Shown here: piece after piece, positions 1 to 7,850 of the stretch
Position numbering within the stretch: the first letter of the stretch is position 1
Layout: the number at the start of each line of letters is the position of its first letter
From: Brumimicrobium sp035497735
GTDB lineage: Bacteria > Bacteroidota > Bacteroidia > Flavobacteriales_D > Crocinitomicaceae
Reading direction: 5' to 3'
DNA: 64,000 nucleotides
NCBI GenBank assembly: GCA_035497735.1
Contig: DATJCX010000019.1
Coordinates: 37,317 to 101,316, forward strand
The notes under the pieces: model-generated
Told to the model about the DNA's origin: nothing
Database searches by the model: none
The model's input: the letters and a program-made list of their open reading frames with translations, nothing else
Translations under genes and position numbers: made by a program

Positions 1-1
1 A

Positions 2-796
2 ATTTGGGGAGCACTTTTCGTTGGTATAATGATTGGTTCATTTCTTTTAGGAACCTATTCAACCGCAGTCATTCTCACATTATTTATGGCCATCGGTCTG
101 TTTGAATTTTATCGTTTCTTTAAAGAAAATGAAGAAACAAATCCACCAGCGACAACGGGAATCGTAGGAGGAATTTTACTTTTCATCACCCTGCTAGCTC
201 CTTCCCTATTTGACTTTCAATTGAATCAATTATGGATAGCCATTCCGGTTTTATTTCTACCTTTTTTCCATATTATATTTAGTCTAAACAAGAACCCTTT
301 GGCCGACTTAATGGTCCTAGCTTTTTCTTGGTTATACATTCTTCTTCCATTCTATTTTATGTTTAGCATCCAATCTTTCCCAATAGAAAGAGAATATTCA
401 TGGGGATTCATCCTTGGTTTTTTTGTGATGGTTTGGGCGAATGATACTTTTGCATACTTATCGGGCAGATTTTTTGGAAAACACAAACTATTTGAACGTA
501 TTTCGCCGAAGAAGACATGGCAAGGTGCAATCGGAGGTTTTATCTTTACTCTTTTATTTGGAGCACTCTATGCGGCACTTTTCAAACAAGACTTTTTGTT
601 TTGGATACTAGCAGGAGTTGTCATCTCTCCAATGAGCATTTTTGGTGACTTAATTGAATCTAGGTTTAAACGTATTGTCAACGTTAAAGATTCTGGAACC
701 ATACTTCGTGGTCACGGAGGAATCCTTGATCGCTTTGATGCGGCGATGTATGCAGCACCCTTCTTTTATTTGTGGATGACAATTTATTTCAGTTAG
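2..796 (+). CDS. cdsA: Phosphatidate cytidylyltransferase, 5'-truncated by window edge
   Basis: Makes CDP-diacylglycerol from phosphatidate and CTP, the branch point of phospholipid synthesis in the inner membrane. The reading frame is open to the left edge and the codons before the first ATG (position 29) encode IWGALFVGI, which continues the first membrane segment, so the true start lies outside the window. Several hydrophobic segments are present. Near the C-terminus the CdsA signature is complete: SRFKRIVNVKDSGT followed by GHGGILDRFDA. The next gene, psd, acts two steps later in the same pathway, which fits a phospholipid cluster. Confidence 0.95.
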   Translation: MWGALFVGIMIGSFLLGTYSTAVILTLFMAIGLFEFYRFFKENEETNPPATTGIVGGILLFITLLAPSLFDFQLNQLWIAIPVLFLPFFHIIFSLNKNPLADLMVLAFSWLYILLPFYFMFSIQSFPIEREYSWGFILGFFVMVWANDTFAYLSGRFFGKHKLFERISPKKTWQGAIGGFIFTLLFGALYAALFKQDFLFWILAGVVISPMSIFGDLIESRFKRIVNVKDSGTILRGHGGILDRFDAAMYAAPFFYLWMTIYFS

Positions 797-928
797 AAAA
801 AGCATCCACTTATTATCTTTAGTCAATTCAGAAAACAGGTGAATGAAAAATTCTTTTGCCTATAATTTACTACATCATCTAAAAAGAATTATTTTTACAC
901 ACTATACAAATAATTGCAACTAATTAAA

Positions 929-1597
929 ATGAAAATTCATAGAGAAGGTTATTTAATTATCACAGTAGGTCTACTAATTCTTGGTCTTATTCAAGCTGGG
1001 AATTATTATCTATACACAAAAATAGATCAGCAATGGCTATTCATTCTACTAAGCGTAGCTGCCTTAGTAATGGCTTATCTAATTATCCAATTCTTTAGAG
1101 TTCCAAACATCACTTTCAAAGGTGGGGAAAATGAAATTTACTGTCCAGCAGATGGAAAAGTAGTCGTAATCGAAGAGGTAGAAGAAACAGAATACTTTAA
1201 AGACAGACGAATTCAAGTTTCTATCTTTATGTCGCCACTTAACGTTCATGCAAACTTCAATCCTATCGGTGGAAAAGTAAAGTATGCTAAATACCACAAA
1301 GGCTTGTTTTTAGTGGCATGGCACCCTAAGAGTTCTACAGATAACGAAAGAACAACTATCGTGGTGGAACACAAAAACGGCAAGGAAGTACTTTTTCGCC
1401 AAGTAGCTGGTGCAGTAGCCAGAAGAATATGCTATTACGTTCAAGAAAAGGATCTGGTAAAGGCTGGAGATGAGTTTGGTTTCATCAAGTTTGGATCGCG
1501 TATCGACCTATATTTGCCGATTGGAACAAAATTAGATGTTAAAATTGGTGATATCGTAAAAGGAAGAATTACGAAAATAGGAGAATTTGAAAATTAA
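929..1597 (+). CDS. psd: Phosphatidylserine decarboxylase proenzyme
   Basis: Converts phosphatidylserine to phosphatidylethanolamine using a pyruvoyl group made by self-cleavage. The 222-aa protein has two hydrophobic N-terminal segments (about 8-30 and 36-56) and the short bacterial form of the decarboxylase domain. The self-cleavage site is seen as KFGSRIDLYLP, with Gly189-Ser190 as the scissile bond. I chose the ATG at 929 (MKIHREGY); an in-frame TTG lies 15 bases upstream but adds nothing family-like. It follows cdsA after about 130 bases, so co-transcription is possible but not shown. Confidence 0.93.
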   Translation: MKIHREGYLIITVGLLILGLIQAGNYYLYTKIDQQWLFILLSVAALVMAYLIIQFFRVPNITFKGGENEIYCPADGKVVVIEEVEETEYFKDRRIQVSIFMSPLNVHANFNPIGGKVKYAKYHKGLFLVAWHPKSSTDNERTTIVVEHKNGKEVLFRQVAGAVARRICYYVQEKDLVKAGDEFGFIKFGSRIDLYLPIGTKLDVKIGDIVKGRITKIGEFEN

Positions 1598-1600
1598 TTC

Positions 1601-1608
1601 TATATTTG
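1601..1608 (+). promoter_or_regulatory. Promoter -7 box of the Cys/Lys-rich protein gene
   Basis: TATATTTG matches the Bacteroidetes primary sigma -7 consensus TAnnTTTG and lies 19 bases before the ATG at 1628. No TTG is found 17-23 bases upstream, so only half of the consensus is present. Confidence 0.45.
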
Positions 1609-1627
1609 AATCACTAATTAGAAATTT

Positions 1628-1930
1628 ATGAAAAAGACACTGATGATTTTGGCGATGGGACTTATATTCTCATTTGCATTTAACGGAGCAGCTTTGGCTA
1701 CTGAGTCCCCTATTGTTACAAAAACAGAATGTAAGGACGGAGATGGTAAAAAAGCTTGCTGTAAAAAAGATGGCGAGAAAAAAGAAGACTGTTCTGCTGA
1801 GAAAAAAGAAGCTTGCGCTAAGAACAAAGCTGATGCGAACACAAAGTCGGATGCTAAAGCATGTTGTGCAAAGAAAGAAACAGCACAAGTAGAAACTAAG
1901 AAGGCTGCATGTTGCGCTTCAAAGAAATAA
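1628..1930 (+). CDS. Small secreted Cys/Lys-rich protein of unknown function
   Basis: A 100-aa protein with a clear Sec signal peptide (MKKTLMILAMGLIFSF, cleavage probably near ALA-TES, residue 24). The mature part of about 76 residues holds about 20 lysines and 9 cysteines, the cysteines mostly as three CC pairs inside ACCxKK-like units. Nothing in it resembles a known enzyme. The composition suggests a low-complexity metal- or redox-active periplasmic or surface peptide; that is inference. It is monocistronic: its own -7 box lies upstream and a strong hairpin terminator follows. Confidence 0.75.
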   Translation: MKKTLMILAMGLIFSFAFNGAALATESPIVTKTECKDGDGKKACCKKDGEKKEDCSAEKKEACAKNKADANTKSDAKACCAKKETAQVETKKAACCASKK

Positions 1931-1945
1931 AAACTTTAAAAAAAT

Positions 1946-1977
1946 TAAAAAAGCACATCATTGATGTGCTTTTTTTT
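1946..1977 (+). terminator. Rho-independent terminator after the Cys-rich gene
   Basis: AGCACAT and ATGTGCT arms (1952-1958 and 1964-1970) with a short loop, followed by a run of eight T. The A-run on the left side lets it also stop the convergent gene that ends at 1996. Confidence 0.85.
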
Positions 1978-1995
1978 GTCAATAGCCTAATAATC

Positions 1996-2553
1996 TTATT
2001 CATCCTCAACTGACCGTATTCCTTGTTCAGGATACTTTCCCCTAAATTGACTCAATTCATTCTTTAGGTATTTAAAGTCCTTTTCGATATCTCCTGTAGG
2101 TTCAAACACTTTTAAAATCCCCCCTGTTTTTGTTGGATAATCCATGTAGCCAATATAAATAGGAACATTCGCTTTTAAAGCAATATAGTAAAAACCTTTT
2201 CGCCAATTCGGATTGTATTTTCTCGTACCTTCCGGTGTAAATACCAAATATAAATTTTCATGTTCTTCAAAAAATTTTGCTGCTTGCTCAGTAAATTTAT
2301 TGTGCTTATTTCTGCTAACAGGCAAACCTCCCATTGCTTTTAAAAGCCATCCTAATGGCGGAAAAAACAACTCACTTTTAATCAAGAATTTTGCATTTAA
2401 CTCGTAGTGCCAAAAAGCCAAACGACCAATAACAAAATCAAAGCTACTTGTGTGCGGTCCCATAACAATAATTGCTTTATTTACTCCTTCCGGACTATCA
2501 GTAATAGTCCAACCAAAGATTTTAAGTAAAACACGCGCGAACTTTTTCATCAT
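1996..2553 (-). CDS. Lysophospholipid acyltransferase-like protein (PlsC family)
   Basis: Probable membrane-associated acyltransferase of the PlsC superfamily. The HX4D catalytic motif is HTSSFD (His34 to Asp39) and the substrate-binding motif is FTPEGTR (105-111). At about 185 aa it is shorter than classical PlsC and resembles the short one-domain group found in Bacteroidetes and proteobacteria whose substrate is not fixed. Start taken at ATG 2553 (or 2550); the longer frame begins with TTG. It is convergent with the Cys-rich gene. Acyl acceptor unknown; the phospholipid genes nearby make a lipid role likely. Confidence 0.8.
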   Translation of the reverse strand: MMKKFARVLLKIFGWTITDSPEGVNKAIIVMGPHTSSFDFVIGRLAFWHYELNAKFLIKSELFFPPLGWLLKAMGGLPVSRNKHNKFTEQAAKFFEEHENLYLVFTPEGTRKYNPNWRKGFYYIALKANVPIYIGYMDYPTKTGGILKVFEPTGDIEKDFKYLKNELSQFRGKYPEQGIRSVEDE

Positions 2554-2592
2554 GCACAAAATAAGTTTTAAAAATAAAACAAAGTCAAATAA

Positions 2593-3027
2593 CTACTTTA
2601 AAGAAGCGAAAGCCTTCTCGGCAGGATATGCATTAAACATTCCGCTTGCTTTTGCCACTAACACCCCATTTTGATTCACTACGGCTGCTTCTGCATAAAT
2701 CAATCTTTTTCCAGCAGACAAGACCTTACCTGTAGCTTCTAGCTTATCGCCTAAAAGTACCGGTTTTAAGAAATTAAGATTCAAATCCACGGTACTGACA
2801 ACGTTATTATTTCGTTGTGCTACCGATAAGGCAGCCACACCCAAAGTTCCATCAATTAATCCAGCAACCACACCTCCATGCGCCGCAGTCGGTGTTGCCA
2901 AGTGTTTCTCTTGAATTTCAATCGTGTACTTCACTTCACCATCTCCAATAACTTCCAACTTCATCTCCAAAAATCTTCCGTAATTATTTGAAGCTTTGTA
3001 CAAATCTAAAATTTTGTCGTCTATCAT
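2593..3027 (-). CDS. PaaI-type hotdog-fold thioesterase
   Basis: A 144-aa single hotdog domain of the PaaI/YdiI acyl-CoA thioesterase family. The family signature AAHGGVVAGLIDGTLG is at 48-63, with HGG at 50-52 and the likely catalytic Asp59. The frame is open upstream, but the ATG at 3027 (MIDDKILDLY) fits the family length; the longer version would begin with TTG. It lies just upstream of the acyltransferase on the same strand, so the two may be co-transcribed. Substrate unknown. It is far from the paa locus at 20-25 kb, so no phenylacetate role should be assumed. Confidence 0.85.
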   Translation of the reverse strand: MIDDKILDLYKASNNYGRFLEMKLEVIGDGEVKYTIEIQEKHLATPTAAHGGVVAGLIDGTLGVAALSVAQRNNNVVSTVDLNLNFLKPVLLGDKLEATGKVLSAGKRLIYAEAAVVNQNGVLVAKASGMFNAYPAEKAFASLK

Positions 3028-3136
3028 GCCATCATATTTGATGCAAAAATATGTATTTTTCTTAATATGCAAGCATAAGAAAAGTTGATTAATATATAAA
3101 ATGCTTTTATCCCTCCAAAATCAAGTTTCAAATCAT

Positions 3137-3144
3137 TATCTTTG
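3137..3144 (+). promoter_or_regulatory. Promoter -7 box of the repeat-protein gene
   Basis: TATCTTTG, a perfect TAnnTTTG box, 26 bases upstream of the ATG at 3171. Confidence 0.5.
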
Positions 3145-3170
3145 TTCTTTATAACGATTGTTTCAAAGAA

Positions 3171-3644
3171 ATGAAGTTTTTTAGACGAAAGAAAAAGCAA
3201 ACGCCTACCATTCCTGAAAGTTTTGTAGTGCCACCATTTGAATATCATCCTAAAATAATATTAGCTTGGGCTAAAGGAATTGAAGGGAATCAAGACTTAT
3301 TGAATTATTTATGGGAAAATGATTTCAAGGAATTGGTAATTGCTTCACATGCTATTCATTTAAAAGATGATGCTAGAAAATGGTTGATGGAAAATGGATT
3401 TCCACATTTCATGGCTTTCATTAGAGCTGCTGAAGGAGACACCGTTGCTTTAAGTTGGTTGAAAGTTCACGGTTTTGACTTATTTTACAATATGGCTCTT
3501 GCCATTGAAGGAAATAATGAAGGATTCAAATGGATCAATGTGAATAGTACGCAAGAGATATTCATGTTAACGCGAATAATTAAGGCTGTAAAAGATGAAA
3601 TCGAGCACGACCATAACGAAACACATAAACGAAGCAGAAAATAA
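3171..3644 (+). CDS. Uncharacterised protein with four 25-residue repeats
   Basis: A 157-aa soluble protein without signal peptide, family not recognised. After a basic N-terminus (FRRKKK) it contains four tandem units of about 25 residues, at about 30-55, 56-80, 81-105 and 106-130. They share the pattern A-x-x-(I/A)-E-G-(N/D)-x5-(W/Y)-(L/I)-x2-(N/H)-G-F-x2-(L/F); examples are AEGDTVALSWLKVHGFDLF and ENGFPHF. The second unit is the most degenerate. The pattern suggests a short helical solenoid for protein binding. The tail is polar and charged (DEIEHDHNETHKRSRK). It has its own -7 box, and a tsaC-type gene follows 62 bases later. Confidence 0.7.
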   Translation: MKFFRRKKKQTPTIPESFVVPPFEYHPKIILAWAKGIEGNQDLLNYLWENDFKELVIASHAIHLKDDARKWLMENGFPHFMAFIRAAEGDTVALSWLKVHGFDLFYNMALAIEGNNEGFKWINVNSTQEIFMLTRIIKAVKDEIEHDHNETHKRSRK

Positions 3645-3706
3645 TTTCCAGTGATTAAAGTAAAAACTTTCACGTTTATATAACTTTATAAAAAACAAAA
3701 AAACAG

Positions 3707-4270
3707 TTGGAGAAATTTGTAAATATTCATGATGCGGCAGAAGGTTTAAAAGCAGGGAAAACATTGCTCTACCCTACCGACACAGTTTGGGGCTTAGGTT
3801 GTGATGCAACCAACGAAGAAGCGATAAAAAAGATAGAAAAGATCAAACATAGATCAAAAGAGAAGTCTTTTATTCTTTTGGTTGACAGCATCGTCATGTT
3901 GGAACGTTATGTAAGAGACATACCTGATGTTTGCTTTGACTTGATAGAAGTAACAGACAAGCCATTGACTATTATTTACGACAATCCCATGAATTTACCA
4001 GCTTCGCTACTTGCCACTGATGGAAGCATTGGAATTCGCGTTACTGAGGATTTGAACTGTATGAAATTGATTCAACGATTGAGGAAACCATTGGTATCGA
4101 CAAGTGCCAATATTTCGGGACAGAAAACCGCCACCAGTTTTGAAGATATTCATGAAGAAATCAAAAACGATGTTGACTTAATACTCAATGATAGACTAAA
4201 GGAAATCATGAAAAATCCTTCAACTATCATCAAAGTAGCGTCAAATGGAAACGTAAAAGTTATCCGATAA
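3707..4270 (+). CDS. L-threonylcarbamoyladenylate synthase (TsaC/YrdC/Sua5 family)
   Basis: Makes threonylcarbamoyl-AMP from threonine, bicarbonate and ATP, the first step of t6A37 tRNA modification. The YrdC domain fills the protein: LLYPTDTVWGLGCDAT near the N-terminus, a KHRSKEKSF loop, SIGIRV, and PLVSTSANISGQ in the C-terminal half. At 187 aa it is the short TsaC form without the Sua5 domain. The only start that keeps the family N-terminus is TTG at 3707 (MEKFVNIHDAAEGL); the nearest ATGs are out of frame. Confidence 0.9.
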   Translation: MEKFVNIHDAAEGLKAGKTLLYPTDTVWGLGCDATNEEAIKKIEKIKHRSKEKSFILLVDSIVMLERYVRDIPDVCFDLIEVTDKPLTIIYDNPMNLPASLLATDGSIGIRVTEDLNCMKLIQRLRKPLVSTSANISGQKTATSFEDIHEEIKNDVDLILNDRLKEIMKNPSTIIKVASNGNVKVIR

Positions 4271-4347
4271 AAATTAAATTTAAAAACCAAGGAAGGAGAA
4301 ACTGATTTCAATTTCAGTTAATCACATTCCAACTAACAAATTTTGAT

Positions 4348-4355
4348 TAAATTTG
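4348..4355 (+). promoter_or_regulatory. Promoter -7 box of glyS
   Basis: TAAATTTG matches TAnnTTTG and ends only six bases before the glyS ATG at 4361. A start site about 5-7 bases downstream would give a leaderless or nearly leaderless mRNA. Confidence 0.4.
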
Positions 4356-4360
4356 CATTT

Positions 4361-5902
4361 ATGAAAAATAATGAGGACAAGTTAAAAAGTGTAATTTCCC
4401 ATGCGAAAGAATATGGGTTTGTTTTTCCGTCATCAGAAATTTATGATGGATTATCTGCAACTTACGACTATGGTCAATTAGGCGCTGAGTTAAAAAACAA
4501 TATTAAAAGATATTGGTGGACTGCAATGACGCAGATGCACGATGATATTGTAGGTATCGATGCAGCGATTTTCATGCACCCTACAACATGGAAGGCATCC
4601 GGCCATACGGAGGCTTTTAACGATCCGATGATCGACAATAAAGATTCTAACAAAAGATATCGTGCTGACGTACTAGTAGAAGAGCACATTGAAAAATACC
4701 GTGAAAAAATTGCGAAAGAAGTTGCAAAAGCTAAAAAACGTTTCGGTGAAGCGTTTGACGAAGTGCAATTTTTAGCAACCAACCCTAACGTTCTAAGAAA
4801 TCAAGCAAAAGTTGATGAAATAGAAGCAAAATTAGAGAAGGTTTTTGAAAACGACGATTTGGTTGCTTTCAAAGCATTGATTGAAGAATTAGATATCGTT
4901 TGTCCTGTTTCTGGAACAAAAAACTGGACAGATGTTCGTCAATTCAACCTGATGTTTAAAACAGAATTAGGTTCTGTTGCAGGAGATGCTTCGACGATTT
5001 ACCTTCGTCCTGAAACGGCTCAAGGTATTTTCGTAAACTACCTAAACGTTCAGAAGTCAGGTAGAATGAAGATTCCTTTTGGAATTGCCCAAATCGGTAA
5101 AGCTTTCAGAAATGAAATCGTTGCAAGACAATTCATCTTCCGTATGCGTGAATTCGAACAAATGGAAATGCAATACTTTGTACGTCCAGGTGAAGAATTA
5201 AAATGGTATGAATACTGGAAAGAAAAACGTACAAAATGGCATAAAGCATTAGGTTTAGGTGAAGAATTATATCGTTTTCATGACCATATCAATTTAGCAC
5301 ACTACGCAAATGCTGCAACGGATATCGAGTTTGACTTCCCAATGGGATTCAAAGAGCTTGAAGGAATTCACTCTAGAACAGATTACGATTTAAAGCGCCA
5401 TGAAGAATTCTCAGGAAAGAAATTACAATATTTCGACCCAGAATTAAATGAACACTATACACCATTTGTTGTAGAAACTTCAGTTGGACTAGACCGTTTA
5501 TTCTTAGCTATTTTAAGCGCATCTTATAAGAATGAAACTTTAGAAGATGGTTCAGAAAGAGTGGTATTAAAAATTCCTGCGGCACTTGCACCTTACAAAG
5601 TTGCCGTAATGCCATTAACGAAAAAAGACGGTTTACCAGAAAAAGCAAAAGAAATTATTGATGAATTAAAGTATGACTTCGCTTGTCAATACGATGATAA
5701 AGACTCTATTGGAAGACGTTACCGTCGTCAAGACGCAATCGGAACTCCATTCCACGTTACTGTTGACCACCAAACATTGGAAGACAACATGGTAACGATT
5801 AGAGATAGAGATACAATGTTACAAGAAAGAGTCAACATTGCTGATTTACATGGTATTATCAACGAGAAAGTAAGTCTTAAAAAACTTTTACAAAAAGGAT
5901 AA
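4361..5902 (+). CDS. glyS: Glycine--tRNA ligase, single-chain (alpha2) type
   Basis: Charges tRNA-Gly in the cytoplasm. The 513-aa protein is the class II single-polypeptide form found in eukaryotes, archaea and many bacteria, not the alpha2beta2 form. Visible elements are FPSSEIYDG and DYGQLGAELKNN near the N-terminus, RPETAQGIFVNY, the motif 2 region QIGKAFRNEIVARQF, motif 3 VETSVGLDRLF and a C-terminal anticodon-binding domain (KVAVMPLTKKDG onward). The start is ATG 4361 (MKNNEDKLKSV); the frame extends up to a TTG at 4343, which would overlap the likely -7 box. A strong terminator follows. Confidence 0.97.
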   Translation: MKNNEDKLKSVISHAKEYGFVFPSSEIYDGLSATYDYGQLGAELKNNIKRYWWTAMTQMHDDIVGIDAAIFMHPTTWKASGHTEAFNDPMIDNKDSNKRYRADVLVEEHIEKYREKIAKEVAKAKKRFGEAFDEVQFLATNPNVLRNQAKVDEIEAKLEKVFENDDLVAFKALIEELDIVCPVSGTKNWTDVRQFNLMFKTELGSVAGDASTIYLRPETAQGIFVNYLNVQKSGRMKIPFGIAQIGKAFRNEIVARQFIFRMREFEQMEMQYFVRPGEELKWYEYWKEKRTKWHKALGLGEELYRFHDHINLAHYANAATDIEFDFPMGFKELEGIHSRTDYDLKRHEEFSGKKLQYFDPELNEHYTPFVVETSVGLDRLFLAILSASYKNETLEDGSERVVLKIPAALAPYKVAVMPLTKKDGLPEKAKEIIDELKYDFACQYDDKDSIGRRYRRQDAIGTPFHVTVDHQTLEDNMVTIRDRDTMLQERVNIADLHGIINEKVSLKKLLQKG

Positions 5903-5928
5903 AATCTACCATCCTCTACTATAAATGA

Positions 5929-5980
5929 CGAAAATCAAATATTTAGGATAAATCCATCCTTTATTTGATTTTCGTTTTTT
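5929..5980 (+). terminator. Rho-independent terminator of glyS
   Basis: A perfect 13-bp stem (5929-5941 paired with 5962-5974, core CGAAAATCAAAT) with a 20-base loop holding a smaller GGAT/ATCC hairpin, followed by TTTTTT. The T-run overlaps the -7 box of the next gene. Confidence 0.85.
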
Positions 5981-5987
5981 AACTTTG
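5980..5987 (+). promoter_or_regulatory. Promoter -7 box of the Nfu gene
   Basis: TAACTTTG, 17 bases before the ATG at 6005, starting at the last T of the glyS terminator T-run. Confidence 0.45.
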
Positions 5988-6004
5988 TCTAAAATCTTTC
6001 AATC

Positions 6005-6703
6005 ATGGAAAAATTCCCCATTTCACTATACCCTTCTGTTACACCTAATCCGTACACGATAAAATTCATGTCGGATAGATATTTATTGCAACCTAAACAA
6101 GGTAGTGCAGATTTCAGAACAAAAGAAGAAGCAGATGGTTTTTCACCTTTAGCAAGCGCTGTTTTTGAGCAGTTTGACTATATAAAAGGTGTATATATTG
6201 AAAGAAACTTTATTTCAGTTACAAAAGACGAAGGTGCAATGCCATGGGAATACCTTATCCCAGAGGTTAGAGATTTCCTTCATAGTTATATCGTTAACGG
6301 AAACCCTATCGTTAATCACATGCCTGAAGAAAGAGCATTTCCAAAGGTAAAAGACATGGAGTTCAGCCCCTCTCCTTTTGATGGGAAAATTAGAGAACTC
6401 ATGAAAACACATGTTGACGACCCCGTTCGTGAAGATGGTGGACAAATCGTTTACAGAGGCTTTAAAGATGGAATCGTTACGGTATTGTTAAAAGGTGCGT
6501 GTGTTGGTTGTCCAGCTCGAAACAAGACCTTAAAGCAAGGAATTGAAGACATTCTTATCAGATACATTCCTGAGGTAAAAGAAGTTGTTTCTGAAAATGA
6601 TTTACTGGAAGAAGAGAACAACATTGCTACTTCAAGTGATGGCGGGAAATCTCCTTTTGACCAATTAGACTTTTCCGCATTCGATAGTTTACCAGAAATC
6701 TAG
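6005..6703 (+). CDS. Nfu-type iron-sulfur cluster scaffold/carrier
   Basis: Carries and delivers Fe-S clusters to target proteins. The 232-aa protein has an N-terminal Nfu_N domain (about 10-95, beginning TPNPYTIKFM) and a C-terminal NifU-like domain (about 125-200), with the cluster ligands Cys166 and Cys169 in GACVGCPAR. A short acidic tail follows (about 200-232). This Nfu_N plus NifU order matches mitochondrial Nfu1 and the Bacteroidetes homologues. It stands alone between terminated glyS and the convergent lptG-type gene. Confidence 0.9.
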   Translation: MEKFPISLYPSVTPNPYTIKFMSDRYLLQPKQGSADFRTKEEADGFSPLASAVFEQFDYIKGVYIERNFISVTKDEGAMPWEYLIPEVRDFLHSYIVNGNPIVNHMPEERAFPKVKDMEFSPSPFDGKIRELMKTHVDDPVREDGGQIVYRGFKDGIVTVLLKGACVGCPARNKTLKQGIEDILIRYIPEVKEVVSENDLLEEENNIATSSDGGKSPFDQLDFSAFDSLPEI

Positions 6704-6757
6704 TTAACTAGCATTCCAATAAAAAGAATAATCTGAATTCTCTAACAATTCAACACC

Positions 6758-7846
6758 TTATTTAGGTGCTAATCGATAGATAACAAGTCCGATTATAGCG
6801 AATATAAAGTTAGGAATCCACACAGCTATGATTGCTGGGAACCCCATGTTTTCAGCTGCTACAGAAGTCACCTTCATTGCGAAAATATAGAAGAAAGCCA
6901 GGAATAATCCAATGGCAATATTCACCCCTATTCCACCTCTTGTTTTCCGAGAGGAAACAGCCATACCTATCAATGTTAGAACGTAAGTAGCAAAAGGGAA
7001 AGAAGTTCGTTGATACAATTCAATTTCGTAGAAAGCAATATCTCCCGTACCCTTTTCTTTTTCAGCTTTAATAAAGTTTTTCAGTTCTGAAAAGCCCATT
7101 GTTTGCGAAACAGTTTCTCTAAAGGCCATCTCACTTAGCTTAAAAGGAAAAATAGTGTCCAATTGACCGCCCATCACCTCTGGATAGTCCAATTCGTCGT
7201 GCGGATAACCGATATAGCGAATATGGTAGTCTATCAACTCCCAAACTTCTGTACTATCATAATTAATCGCTTGGTCTGCTTTAAGAATAGAAATCAGATT
7301 GTTGTTTTTATCTCTATTTTCCATTACAAATCCTAAAGCTCGGCCTTTGTCTGCTCTATACGACTCAAAATAAACGATTTTATTCCCAGGATATTCCGCA
7401 AAGTAATTACTAACTGTTCTTACATTTCGATAGTAATCTTCTTCAAATTGCAGTCGAACCTTGTTTGATTCCGGTAAAACCACATGGTTAAAGACCAAGG
7501 AAATCAACATCAGAATAGTAGCACCTATCATATAAGGTCGGAGAATTCTCCTAAAAGGTCGTCCACTATTCAGCATGGGAATAATCTCTGTATTTTGCGC
7601 CATCTTGGCTGTAAACCAAATAACAGAAACAAAGACTATTAAGGGTGAGAAAAGATTTCCAAAATAGATTAGGAAATTCAAGTAATAACTAAAAATAATG
7701 GCACTTATAGGCGCTGATCTTTCAATAAAATCACCTAAACGCTCAGATAAATCGAAAACCATAGCCAAAATCATGATTACCCCCAACATGAAGAAGAAAG
7801 TAATCAAGTATTTTTTAATAATATATCGATCTAATATCTTTAGCAT
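6758..7846 (-). CDS. LptF/LptG family lipopolysaccharide export permease
   Basis: An inner-membrane permease of the YjgP/YjgQ family, which with LptB and LptC moves LPS from the inner membrane to the outer-membrane machine. At 362 aa it shows the family layout: three N-terminal membrane segments (about 12-35, 50-80, 95-120), a periplasmic beta-rich domain (about 130-265) and three C-terminal segments (about 270-360, for example IGVNIAIGLFLAFFYIFAM). LptF and LptG cannot be told apart by eye. It starts 4 bases after the tgt stop, so the two form one transcript. Confidence 0.9.
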   Translation of the reverse strand: MLKILDRYIIKKYLITFFFMLGVIMILAMVFDLSERLGDFIERSAPISAIIFSYYLNFLIYFGNLFSPLIVFVSVIWFTAKMAQNTEIIPMLNSGRPFRRILRPYMIGATILMLISLVFNHVVLPESNKVRLQFEEDYYRNVRTVSNYFAEYPGNKIVYFESYRADKGRALGFVMENRDKNNNLISILKADQAINYDSTEVWELIDYHIRYIGYPHDELDYPEVMGGQLDTIFPFKLSEMAFRETVSQTMGFSELKNFIKAEKEKGTGDIAFYEIELYQRTSFPFATYVLTLIGMAVSSRKTRGGIGVNIAIGLFLAFFYIFAMKVTSVAAENMGFPAIIAVWIPNFIFAIIGLVIYRLAPK

Positions 7847-7850
7847 TTAT

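Noticed and set aside
1670..1892. Reading frames on both strands across the Cys/Lys-rich gene
   Set aside because: They are shadows of a low-complexity AAA/GAA-rich gene; only the plus frame from 1628 has a signal peptide and a promoter.
4300..4319. T-box or riboswitch upstream of glyS
   Set aside because: Only a short AACTGA-N8-TCAGTT repeat is present upstream of the -7 box; there is no T-box sequence or antiterminator and the leader is too short.
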